This document shows, in pieces, positions 1-6,549 of a stretch of 6,894 nt of DNA. The DNA lies in contig JAUIBM010000154.1 in NCBI GenBank assembly GCA_030428345.1, forward strand, positions 1-6,894, in the 5' to 3' direction. Source of the DNA: Alphaproteobacteria bacterium. GTDB taxonomy: Bacteria > Pseudomonadota > Alphaproteobacteria > Rhizobiales > Rhizobiaceae. Within the stretch, counting starts at the first letter, position 1. Every line of letters begins with the position of its first letter. A program made the translations under genes and the position numbers. The notes under the pieces are model-generated. The model saw nothing but the letters and a program-made list of their open reading frames with translations, was not told where the DNA came from and searched no databases.

Positions 1-525
1 GTAAAGGCCCGTCTCATCGCGTCAATCGGGAGGCTTCTTGCTGCAAGCAGGACCTGCTTCCAGCGCATTCGCGGAATGGCAGGCCTCTCCGGTTCGGCGA
101 TTTTTCTCGGCGTTTCACGCAATTGCCCGCCAGGCAGTTCTCTCGCTCGAGGGGGTCACGCCGCCGTTACGTCAACCATGCCGAGTGACCAAACGGAAGG
201 CAAAGTGCTTGGTGGCGTTGAATTTCCGTCATCTCCGGAGGGATTCGAACCTGCGCGCCGATGCCTCTTTTCTAGCAAGCGGAGCCGGAATATGCCCGCC
301 GCTTTCCGCCGGCCCGGTCCATCGGGAGGCAACCGCCAATTTGGGCACGACAAGGCGTGGAGCGCTCGGGCATGTTTTCGTGGGCGCAGTCGCATTTTCG
401 CGCCAGTGTTGCCGGCGCGCAACGCTCCCGCAAACACGCGGTCGCGCGGCGGGCGAAACTGATTCGCCCATTCCATCGATCGAAGGAAGAATGTTTCGGA
501 AGGTCGAGCGCGAACCCGCACTCGC
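1..525. other. Stretch without a convincing gene
   Basis: No reading frame here looks like a real protein. The open frames on both strands overlap one another, are rich in Arg, Ala, Pro and Ser, and show no domain or membrane segment; they look like chance open frames in GC-rich DNA. The stretch lies downstream of the minus-strand operon that ends at 526, so it should contain that operon's transcription end, but I see no GC-rich hairpin followed by a T tract on that strand. The one notable element is the tRNA-like segment at about 231-280. A 7-bp inverted repeat with a one-base centre (AAGCAGG/CCTGCTT, 45-59) is present, but such a repeat can arise by chance. Confidence 0.6.
231..280 (-). other. 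Possible degenerate tRNA 3' segment (tRNA-like remnant)
   Basis: Read on the minus strand, positions 251-241 give GGTTCGAATCC, the typical T-arm core of a bacterial tRNA, followed by CTCCGGAG. A GCT triplet in the context TTGCTAG (276-274) lies 24 nt upstream of TTCGAAT, which recalls a class II tRNA-Ser(GCU) with a long variable arm. The structure does not hold up: the T stem GCAGG faces CCCTC and pairs only in part, the anticodon stem does not close, no matching 5' acceptor strand is visible, and there is no CCA end. It is therefore not a functional tRNA. It may be a relic of a tRNA gene or of an element that integrated in one, or simply coincidence. Confidence 0.25.
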
Positions 526-903
526 TCAATATTGGCGCTTCAGGTCGCTTCGCTGCTTGGCTTCGCGGCGGACCCAGGCCGTTTCCGGCTTGTGATGGGC
601 GGTCAGCGAATTCTTTCCGAGCGCCTTGCGGATCAGTCCTGCCGGCGTGAACACGCCGAAATAGATCACGCCCAGGATGATCGGCGAGGTGATACGGGAG
701 AGCCGTTCGCCAAAGGCCATCCAGCGGCGCTCGATCGGCCCCAGCCGCGTCGGGGCGATGACGCCCGCCAGAACAAGCAGGGCGCCCGGCGTCGCCAGCA
801 CATAGGGAACGATGTCATGCCCGCGCCAGAGCGATATCCCGCCAAGCACCAGCAATGCGAATCCCAGCGTGAACGCGAATTTGCGCCCTTGCCGGGCTGT
901 CAA
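526..903 (-). CDS. SxtJ-family small integral membrane protein
   Basis: This 125-residue protein has three hydrophobic segments, at about residues 9-25, 32-50 and 70-90, and a basic hydrophilic C-terminal tail of about 30 residues. The arrangement, and the segment ITSPIILGVIYFGVFTPAGL (71-90), match what I know of SxtJ-type membrane proteins, named after a saxitoxin-cluster gene and commonly found next to carbamoyltransferases. I chose the TTG at 903 because it overlaps the upstream gene's TGA by three bases, suggesting translational coupling, and gives a length typical of the family. The frame stays open upstream to an ATG at 1092, but that extra part lies inside the carbamoyltransferase and looks like out-of-frame translation. 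No clear ribosome binding site precedes the TTG. The biochemical role is unknown; tethering or assisting the carbamoyltransferase at the inner membrane is inference. Confidence 0.85.
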   Translation of the reverse strand: MTARQGRKFAFTLGFALLVLGGISLWRGHDIVPYVLATPGALLVLAGVIAPTRLGPIERRWMAFGERLSRITSPIILGVIYFGVFTPAGLIRKALGKNSLTAHHKPETAWVRREAKQRSDLKRQY

Positions 904-2729
904 TCCAGTTGATGCCGCCAACGCCAATCCTCTGATTCGATAAATGCTTCCTGATCGTCCTTGCGCAGCACGAAGGAGCCGAGCACCAACGTGTCGAGAT
1001 TGGTCCGCATGAAGCACACATAGGCGTCCTGTGGCGTGCATACGATCGGCTCGCCACGGACATTGAACGAGGTATTGACCAGCACCGGACAACCGGTGAG
1101 CCGGTCGAATTCGGCAATCAGGTCGTGATAGTCCGCATTGACCTCGCGGCTGACGGTCTGCACCCGAGCCGAATAGTCGATATGGGTAACCGCCGGAATG
1201 TCGGAGCGCGGCACGTTGAGCTGGTCGATGCCCCAGAGCTTTTCCGCCCCATCGGGCTGAGCGACCCGCCGCTCCTCCCTCACCGGCGCGACGATCAGCA
1301 TGTAGGGGGAATCGCGATCCAGGTCGAAATAGTCGCCGACCCGCTCGCGCAGGACGCTGGGGGCGAAAGGCCGGAACCCTTCGCGGAACTTGATCTTCAG
1401 GTTCATCTGGGCCTGCATGGTGGCGCTGCGCGGGTCGCCGAGGATAGAGCGCGCGCCAAGCGCGCGCGGGCCGAATTCCATGCGCCCGTTGAACCAGCCC
1501 ACGACCTTCCCGTCGGCCAGGTGCTGCGCCGTCTCGCGCAGGAGTTCGTCGCGCTCCAGCTTGCGATAATTGGCGCCGATGCGCTTGAGATAGCGCTCGA
1601 TCTCCTCATCGGCGAATGACGGCCCCAGATAGGCGCCCTTCATCGAATCATGCCGGCCATCCGCCTCGCGCGGGCCGTTGAACTGGCGATGCCAGATCAG
1701 TTGCGCGACGCCGATCGAGCCGCCCGCATCGCCCGCCGCCGGCTGGATCCAGATGTTCTCGAACGGGCCTTCGCGCAGGATGCGGCCATTGCCGACGCAG
1801 TTGAGGGCGACGCCGCCAGCAAGGCAAAGATTCCTTTCGCCCGTCTCGGCGTGGATCGAACGCGCCATGCGCAGCATGATCTCCTCGCAAACCTCCTGCA
1901 CGGAACGCGCAAGATCCATGTCGCGCTGGGTCAGGTCGGATTCGGGGACCCTGGGCGGCGCGCCGAACAATTGGTCGAAGCGCTTGTTCGTCATGGTCAG
2001 GCCGCCAAGATAATTGAAATAGTCCTGATTCATGACGAAGGAGCCGTCCTGTTTCAGGTCGACCAGGTTGTCGTAGATCATCTGCACGAATTTCGGCTCG
2101 CCATAGGGCGCCAGACCCATCACCTTGTACTCGCCGGAATTGACCTTGAAGCCGGTGTAATAGGTGAACGCGGAGTAGAGCAGGCCGAGCGAGTCGGGCC
2201 AATGCATCTCGGCGAAGAGCGAGATGTCGGCCCCGTTTCCCCTGCCCTGCGAGGATGTCGCCCACTCCCCCACGCCGTCGATGGTCAGGATCGCGGCGGT
2301 CTGGAACGGCGAGGGATAAAATGCGCTCGCGGCGTGCGATTCATGGTGCTCGGAGAAATAGACCTCGCCCTTGTATCCGCTGAGTTCCTTGCGGATATTG
2401 TCTTCGATCCAGAGCTTTTCGGCCATCCAGAGCGGGCCGGATTTGCGGAATTGGGCAAAGCCGCTCGGCGCGATCGACATATAGGTATTCAGGATGCGGT
2501 CGAATTTGAGGATCGGCTTGTCGTAGAAGCCGACGGCCGACACCTCGTGAATGTCGAGACCGGCCTCGCGCAGGCAATAGGCCACAGCATGCGAAGGAAA
2601 ATTGCTGTCGCCCTTCTCCCGCGAGAAGCGTTCCTCGGAAGCAGCCGCGACAATCTCGCCATTGCGGATCAGCGCGGCGGCACTGTCGTGGAAATAGGCG
2701 GAAATGCCCAGGATCGTGGTATCAGCCAT
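900..2729 (-). CDS. Carbamoyltransferase, NodU/CmcH/TobZ family
   Basis: A complete 609-residue enzyme of the family that makes carbamoyl-adenylate from carbamoyl phosphate and ATP and transfers the carbamoyl group, usually to a hydroxyl of a sugar or natural product. The N-terminal Kae1-like half opens with an ILGISAYFHDSAAAL motif (6-20) and SEERFSREKG (31-40). It has the metal-binding HHESH (128-132, an HxxxH), TIDGVGEW (149-156), LAGGVALNC (303-311) and QPAAGDAGGS (329-338), whose D334 is the likely third metal ligand. The C-terminal YrdC-like half begins near GAYLGPSF (365-372) and carries NGRMEFGPRALGARSILGDPR (414-434), GFRPFAPS (451-458) and NTSFNVRGEP (552-561). Length and motifs are normal and all expected elements are present. 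It is probably cytoplasmic. The gene lies 92 nt after the SGNH gene and overlaps the SxtJ-like gene. No strong ribosome binding site is visible before the ATG. The substrate cannot be deduced; a cell-surface or secreted glycan is inferred from the neighbours. Confidence 0.96.
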   Translation of the reverse strand: MADTTILGISAYFHDSAAALIRNGEIVAAASEERFSREKGDSNFPSHAVAYCLREAGLDIHEVSAVGFYDKPILKFDRILNTYMSIAPSGFAQFRKSGPLWMAEKLWIEDNIRKELSGYKGEVYFSEHHESHAASAFYPSPFQTAAILTIDGVGEWATSSQGRGNGADISLFAEMHWPDSLGLLYSAFTYYTGFKVNSGEYKVMGLAPYGEPKFVQMIYDNLVDLKQDGSFVMNQDYFNYLGGLTMTNKRFDQLFGAPPRVPESDLTQRDMDLARSVQEVCEEIMLRMARSIHAETGERNLCLAGGVALNCVGNGRILREGPFENIWIQPAAGDAGGSIGVAQLIWHRQFNGPREADGRHDSMKGAYLGPSFADEEIERYLKRIGANYRKLERDELLRETAQHLADGKVVGWFNGRMEFGPRALGARSILGDPRSATMQAQMNLKIKFREGFRPFAPSVLRERVGDYFDLDRDSPYMLIVAPVREERRVAQPDGAEKLWGIDQLNVPRSDIPAVTHIDYSARVQTVSREVNADYHDLIAEFDRLTGCPVLVNTSFNVRGEPIVCTPQDAYVCFMRTNLDTLVLGSFVLRKDDQEAFIESEDWRWRHQLD

Positions 2730-2770
2730 GAAGAAGGGTCCATTGCATCATTTTCTGGCCCATACCGTGC

Positions 2771-2799
2771 ATCGGCCGACCGCGCGACGCGCCGCCGAT
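2771..2799 (-). other. Inverted repeat / stem-loop between two operon genes
   Basis: The arms ATCGGC (2771-2776) and GCCGAT (2794-2799) pair perfectly. Inside them GCGC (2782-2785) and GCGC (2789-2792) can pair around a three-base loop, with an asymmetric internal loop between the two stems. The element lies in the 92-nt gap between the SGNH stop codon and the carbamoyltransferase start codon. No T run follows on the transcribed strand, so it is not a standard intrinsic terminator. It could protect or process the mRNA, or be a by-product of high GC content. Confidence 0.3.
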
Positions 2800-2821
2800 C
2801 AATCCGCAGTTGGCGCGCTTC

Positions 2822-4000
2822 CTACCTTATACCCATCTTGTCGACCAGTCGTTTCGCGGCATTGGCATAAGCCAGATAGCCCAGGGCAAGTGGATGTCCA
2901 TCATTGGTGTTGGGATAGAGCGGAATATTCTTCTGACGCCCGTAAAGGAAGGCGCGATAGGTATCCTCCACCGCAAAGACGAACGCAATTCCGGATTCCT
3001 CCAGAGCCTGCCTCAGTTTCGTCTCAAGGGAAATCTGCCGCTGAACCCCTTCGACAAATCTCGGATCCAGTTCCCCCAGGCGGTTCTGCCGCGAGAAATA
3101 TTCGAAGACGATCCGCTCGCGGGAAGGGATCGCCATGACGCCGACCTGCAATCCCTCATTCGACATTTGCTTCCACGCCGCCAGAAGCCGGGGCAGGTTC
3201 GCCCACATCGCCGCCACTTCGGGAACGCTCAGATCGACGCTGCGATTGTGTTTCTCGATTCGGGTCAGCGTGATTGGAAACACACCGTCCGGAAAGGTCA
3301 GCAACTCGCTCTTCCGGGTCCAGCTGGGGAATTTCTGCTTTTGCTCGCGCCCGAAATAGCCGGCGACATTGGTTGCGACATCGTCGACCAAGGCGAGCAG
3401 CGCCACATGCGCCTTCAGCCTTTCATAGAGGCCTGGTTGCGTATCGTAATCATTGTGCAGGCAACCCACCGGGTAGGCCGGCCAGTCGAGGCCGAGCTTT
3501 TCGCGCTGCTCGCGCCAGAATGCGCTGGGGTTGTCGAGTATCAGGCAGTCCGCATCGGAGGCGTAATAGAGCTCGAAATCATTGGTCGGGAAAAGTCCGA
3601 CGATTGCATATTTCGTCTCGGGCCGACGCTGCAGCATCAAGGCGGCATGATAGGTGAGCAGGCCGTATCCGCCCGAGCCAAGATTGTAAACCTGAAGGCC
3701 CGAACGCTGGGCCAGCCGCGCCGGCCATGATTCGTTTGAGCGGACATTGAAGCCAAAGGTGTGTGAATCGCCCACAGCCAGCATCTCGCGCTGACGACCC
3801 GGCGGATTGCGAAATCCGTTCGCATCGACCTCCGGCACCTTCGCCGAGGCTCGAAAACCCATATCGGGATCTGGAACCCGGTTGGAGGCGATGGTGTTGG
3901 GGTAGATCGTCGCAAGCCTGACGACCAGTTCGGCCGCCAGCAGCGATAGCATCGTCGCGCCCAGAACAACGCCGATCTTGAAGAACGATCCTCTCATCAT
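2822..4000 (-). CDS. SGNH/GDSL hydrolase-like protein with N-terminal membrane anchor
   Basis: A 392-residue protein. It starts with a short basic stretch and a hydrophobic helix (about residues 8-30), which acts as an uncleaved anchor or signal, so the rest should face the periplasm. SGNH blocks are in order: GDSHTFG (77-83, likely nucleophile Ser79), NLGSGGYG (106-113, block II Gly), FPTNDF (137-142, block III Asn140) and NDGHP (366-370, catalytic His369). The family acts on ester-linked acyl groups, as esterases or acetyltransferases. Proteins of this kind often accompany carbamoyltransferase/SxtJ genes. The residue three before His369 is Asn rather than the usual Asp, although Asp367 is adjacent. 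ATG codons at 4000 and 3997 both follow an AAGGTGG-like binding site, so the start may be three bases later. As the first gene of the minus-strand operon, it probably lies just after the promoter. The actual substrate is unknown. Confidence 0.88.
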   Translation of the reverse strand: MMRGSFFKIGVVLGATMLSLLAAELVVRLATIYPNTIASNRVPDPDMGFRASAKVPEVDANGFRNPPGRQREMLAVGDSHTFGFNVRSNESWPARLAQRSGLQVYNLGSGGYGLLTYHAALMLQRRPETKYAIVGLFPTNDFELYYASDADCLILDNPSAFWREQREKLGLDWPAYPVGCLHNDYDTQPGLYERLKAHVALLALVDDVATNVAGYFGREQKQKFPSWTRKSELLTFPDGVFPITLTRIEKHNRSVDLSVPEVAAMWANLPRLLAAWKQMSNEGLQVGVMAIPSRERIVFEYFSRQNRLGELDPRFVEGVQRQISLETKLRQALEESGIAFVFAVEDTYRAFLYGRQKNIPLYPNTNDGHPLALGYLAYANAAKRLVDKMGIR

Positions 4001-4202
4001 TCGCCACCTTTCGCGCTTCGAAATTGTCGTGTCAATCGCCGGCGTGCCGTAAGGACAGCATCACCATGCAGAGAGCCAAAGGCGCGCTTGCGCCAACGAT
4101 CGGGCAATGGAAGATTATGACGCATCTTCAGGACCGGCGCTTCGCGCAGGAATGTCGCTCATCGCCGACGAAAACGCCGCCCGGCACAAGACTGGAACAC
4201 GG
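4001..4202. promoter_or_regulatory. Divergent intergenic region, probable promoters for both operons
   Basis: The minus-strand operon (first gene starting at 4000) and the plus-strand glycosyltransferase gene diverge from this stretch, so promoters for both directions are expected here or, for the plus strand, within the first in-frame codons from 4107. On the minus strand a TTGACA hexamer is present (4035-4030), but no acceptable -10 box lies 16-18 bases beyond it, and the implied start would fall on the ribosome binding site. I could not define a promoter on the plus strand. The call rests on gene arrangement, not on a recognised box. Confidence 0.35.
4004..4010 (-). promoter_or_regulatory. 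Ribosome binding site of the SGNH gene
   Basis: The minus strand reads AAGGTGG, then CGA, then two consecutive ATG codons. This is the clearest Shine-Dalgarno-like site on the minus strand of the window and supports the start at 4000 or 3997. Spacing measured from the GGTGG core favours the second ATG slightly. Confidence 0.55.
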
Positions 4203-5051
4203 ATGCCTGCTCTCTCCATCATCACCGTCTGCAAGGGAAGATTGTCCCACCTCAAGCGAAGCCTGCCCGCGATGCTCGCCCAGCAACAGGCGCAGATCGT
4301 CGTCGTCGACTATGACTGCCCCGAAGGCGCCGCCGACCATGTCTCCCTGGCCCATCCCGGAGTGAGCGTGGTCAAGGTGGAGAACCGGCCGCATTTCAAC
4401 AACTGGGAGGCGCGGAACATCGGGGCGCGGCACGCCACGGGCGACCTTTTGGCCTTTGTCGACGCCGACGTGATTCTGGCGGACGGTTTCTGCAATTGGT
4501 GTCTGCAGAACATCGCGCCCGGAAATTTCGGGAAGATGCCGACGGCTGTGGCGCAGAGCATTCATGCGGATGAAAAGTTGAATGCGGGCTCCAACCGGCT
4601 CGAAGGCCTGCTGGTCGTGCCTCGCAAGACCTTTGTCGCTCTGGGTGGATATGACGACCTGCTGGAAGGCTGGGGCGCGGGCGGAGACGTCGATCTCAAC
4701 GACAGGCTGGGAATGAGCGGCAACCGGATGGTGGTGATGCCGGAGACGCTGGTGAGCGAGACCATCCGCCACTCGGACGAGGAGCGGGTTCGTTTTCATC
4801 GCATGAATGTCGGCGCCAGCCACCTCACCGGCCTGCTCTATCGCATGTCCAAGAACAGCCTGACGCGCCTGTTCGCAAAGCCCTTGCCCCTGTCCGAGAG
4901 AAAGCGTCTCTATGAGCTGGTCAGGAAGTCGGTTGCGGCGGCGGACGCCAATTCGGCCAGGACCCAGTTGCTGGTCGTCTCCACCGAGGTTCCGGGCAGC
5001 AATTTCAAGGTCGAGCAGACCATCACCACGACCGTGACGTGGAAGCCGTGA
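4203..5051 (+). CDS. Family 2 (GT-A fold) glycosyltransferase
   Basis: With this start the protein has 282 residues. It opens directly with the GT2 nucleotide-binding strand, SIITVCKGRLSHLKRSLPAM (5-24), then IVVVDYDCP (32-40) and RNIGARHATGDLLAFVDADV (71-90), with the metal-binding DAD at 87-89. GGYDDLLEGWGAGGDVDLND (148-167) resembles the acceptor-side GWG-xx-D-DL motif of galactosyltransferase-like GT2 enzymes. It should transfer a sugar from a nucleotide-sugar donor in the cytoplasm; donor and acceptor are not predictable. No membrane segment is present. Start choice: in-frame ATGs also occur at 4107 (adding 32 residues) and 4152 (adding 17), but the added residues resemble no GT2 start. 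A GGA lies six bases before 4203, while the AGGA before 4152 abuts its ATG. The stop overlaps the sulfotransferase start, indicating a shared transcript and coupled translation. Confidence 0.9.
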   Translation: MPALSIITVCKGRLSHLKRSLPAMLAQQQAQIVVVDYDCPEGAADHVSLAHPGVSVVKVENRPHFNNWEARNIGARHATGDLLAFVDADVILADGFCNWCLQNIAPGNFGKMPTAVAQSIHADEKLNAGSNRLEGLLVVPRKTFVALGGYDDLLEGWGAGGDVDLNDRLGMSGNRMVVMPETLVSETIRHSDEERVRFHRMNVGASHLTGLLYRMSKNSLTRLFAKPLPLSERKRLYELVRKSVAAADANSARTQLLVVSTEVPGSNFKVEQTITTTVTWKP

Positions 5052-6061
5052 CCGGGGTCGGGCGGCAAGCCTCCGCGCAAGGCGGCGTCGAAACCGAAGC
5101 GGTTTTCGTGCATTCTTGGTTTCGTTCGGGCAGCACCTGGCTCTGGAAGAAGTTTCGCGACCACCCGGGCTTTTGCGCCTATTACGAGCCTCTCAACGAG
5201 GAATTGCCCGCCTGGACGCCCGAGCGGCTGAAGGGTCCGCCGACACGCGCGTTCGAAGGCGACAACCATCCCGCCCTCGCCACCCCGTATTACTTCGAAT
5301 ATCTGGACCTGGTCGAACAGGGACGGCTCGGCTTCGACCAACGCAATTCCTACGAACGCTACCTGCTCGAAGCGGACGAGAGCGACGAGACCCTGGCGCG
5401 GTATCTTCAGAACCTGATCGACGCAGCCCGGGCCTCTGCATTGCGGCCCGCGCTATGCTTCTGCAGAAGCCAGTTGCGCGCCGGCTGGATGAAGCGGCAA
5501 TTCGGCGGCCTGCACATCGCGCAGATCCGCAATCCCTGGGATCAGTGGAAATCCTTCGCCCGCCACCCCTATTTCAACAATCGCACACTGATCACTGCCT
5601 ATTGCATCGAGCGGCGGCGGCGCGGCTCCTTCGCCCATGTCACCGGCTTTGCGGAACTGGTCTCCGCCTGGGAAAACCGACAGACGGCAAGATTGAGCGA
5701 GATCGACTGCTTCGCGGTCTACATCACGCTTTGGCTCACCTCCTCCATCCACGCGCTTGCTTCCAGCGACATGGTGATCGACACCGATCAATTGGGGATG
5801 AGCAGCGATGCGCGCCGCGCCGCCGAGACGGAACTTCAACGTTTGGGCCTGCCTTGCGATCTGTCGGACTGCAGGAAACCGGACGGCCTGCCGCGCTTGC
5901 CGACCAGCGGCGCCATCCGGCAGGAAACCGAAAAGGCAGTGGCCGCGCTCGCAACAGCTGGCGGCTGGGCCGGGGTGTGGTCGCAACGCGGCCCGGTTTC
6001 CGGGCGAATGGGCGGGCTTTCGACATCAAGCGAGGAAATCCTGCAGCTTGTCCTTGCGTAA
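5048..6061 (+). CDS. Sulfotransferase-like protein (PAPS-dependent family)
   Basis: A 337-residue protein with both cofactor-binding signatures of PAPS sulfotransferases. The first is VFVHSWFRSGSTWLWKKF (19-36), a strand then a P-loop-like RSGSTWLW that binds the 5'-phosphosulfate. The second is HIAQIRNPWDQWKSFARHP (156-174), with the Arg (161) and Ser (169) of the 3'-phosphate site. YYEPLNEE (45-52) follows the first motif, as in many bacterial members. The expected reaction is transfer of sulfate from PAPS to a hydroxyl, probably of a glycan. The GTG at 5048 forms a GTGA overlap with the glycosyltransferase stop and has GGA four bases upstream. An in-frame GTG at 5039 would add three residues but lacks a binding site. 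The tight link to the glycosyltransferase suggests the two act on the same product. The sulfotransferase fold is fairly sure; the substrate is unknown, and some family members have lost activity or use other groups. Confidence 0.83.
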   Translation: MTGVGRQASAQGGVETEAVFVHSWFRSGSTWLWKKFRDHPGFCAYYEPLNEELPAWTPERLKGPPTRAFEGDNHPALATPYYFEYLDLVEQGRLGFDQRNSYERYLLEADESDETLARYLQNLIDAARASALRPALCFCRSQLRAGWMKRQFGGLHIAQIRNPWDQWKSFARHPYFNNRTLITAYCIERRRRGSFAHVTGFAELVSAWENRQTARLSEIDCFAVYITLWLTSSIHALASSDMVIDTDQLGMSSDARRAAETELQRLGLPCDLSDCRKPDGLPRLPTSGAIRQETEKAVAALATAGGWAGVWSQRGPVSGRMGGLSTSSEEILQLVLA

Positions 6062-6338
6062 GAACCGACTTACACAGCAGGATGCAGCGACAACCGCACG
6101 AGGACAGCTGCAAGGGAATGGGTCCGACCTTCCAGCTTCCACGGTTCGCCGGGAACGCCGGGTAGAGAGGGAAGCGCAGATTGCGACGGGCCGCACGGTC
6201 AAGATTTGCCCGTGGCCGCGATCGAACCGATCGGCGTACATCCCCGCTCATCGGACCATCGCGGAAGGCTGAAGAAAGAACTGGTTTGTCGCGTATCCCG
6301 GATTGTGCGGACGCGTTGTAATATGGACGGGAGATCCC
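6062..6338. other. Intergenic gap without a gene
   Basis: No credible frame is present on either strand. A stem CACGG/CCGTG (6194-6198 and 6210-6214, loop of 11) can extend by three more pairs across a two-base bulge; without a T tract it is only a weak candidate for the transcription end of the glycosyltransferase-sulfotransferase pair. A TAATAT hexamer (6319-6324) lies 14 bases before the next gene's ATG, but I find no matching -35 box. Whether the DUF5989 gene has its own promoter therefore remains open. Confidence 0.45.
6329..6333 (+). promoter_or_regulatory. Ribosome binding site of the DUF5989-type gene
   Basis: GGGAG lies five bases before the ATG at 6339. It decides the start in favour of this ATG over in-frame codons further upstream, such as the ATG at 6303. 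Confidence 0.65.
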
Positions 6339-6488
6339 ATGAAAATTCTGCGCGAACTTTTCTACTTCATGGTTGAAAACAAGAAGCTGTGGATGCTTCC
6401 GGTCGTGCTTGTCACCGTCCTGCTCGGCGGGCTTCTGGTCCTGAGCCAGGGTTCGGCTGTCGCTCCGCTGATCTATGCGATCTTCTGA
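6339..6488 (+). CDS. DUF5989-family small membrane protein
   Basis: A 49-residue protein that I recognise as DUF5989-like from its pattern: a short amphipathic start with ELFYFMVENKKLW (6-18), one hydrophobic helix (about 19-36), and the ending LSQGSAVAPLIYAIF (35-49), the most characteristic part of the family. It should sit in the inner membrane as a single-span protein. Proteins of this kind typically neighbour SxtJ-like membrane proteins and carbamoyltransferases, as found here on the opposite strand. Their molecular role is not known. The ATG at 6339 has a good binding site; an in-frame ATG at 6303 would add 12 residues untypical of the family. It is separated from its usual partners by the glycosyltransferase and sulfotransferase genes, which suggests rearrangement of a normally compact set. 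Confidence 0.86.
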   Translation: MKILRELFYFMVENKKLWMLPVVLVTVLLGGLLVLSQGSAVAPLIYAIF

Positions 6489-6549
6489 CAGGGGCAGGCA
6501 TCTTGGTTGAAAAGGTTATTCGGTCCGTTTCCGCGGCAAGGCCGGCGTG

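Noticed and set aside
45..59. AAGCAGG-A-CCTGCTT palindrome as an operator
   Set aside because: A 7-bp repeat of this kind is expected about once in a window of this size by chance, and no gene start lies close by.
38..595. Long open frame on the plus strand (185 residues), and overlapping frames on both strands in 1-650
   Set aside because: Composition is Arg/Ala/Pro-rich with no domain, the frames overlap each other on both strands, and part of the longest covers the opposite-strand SxtJ-like gene.
1650..2870. 406-residue open frame on the plus strand
   Set aside because: It lies almost wholly antisense to the carbamoyltransferase, whose motifs are unmistakable; it is a mirror frame caused by high GC at third codon positions.
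2810..3730. 306-residue open frame on the plus strand
   Set aside because: It is antisense to the SGNH gene, which shows all family blocks and a good ribosome binding site.
4030..4035. TTGACA on the minus strand as a -35 box for the SGNH operon
   Set aside because: No -10-like hexamer occurs at 16-18 bases, and the implied transcript start would remove the ribosome binding site.
5116..6165. 349-residue frame overlapping the sulfotransferase in another frame
   Set aside because: Arg/Pro-rich with no recognisable motif, whereas the chosen frame carries both PAPS-binding signatures.
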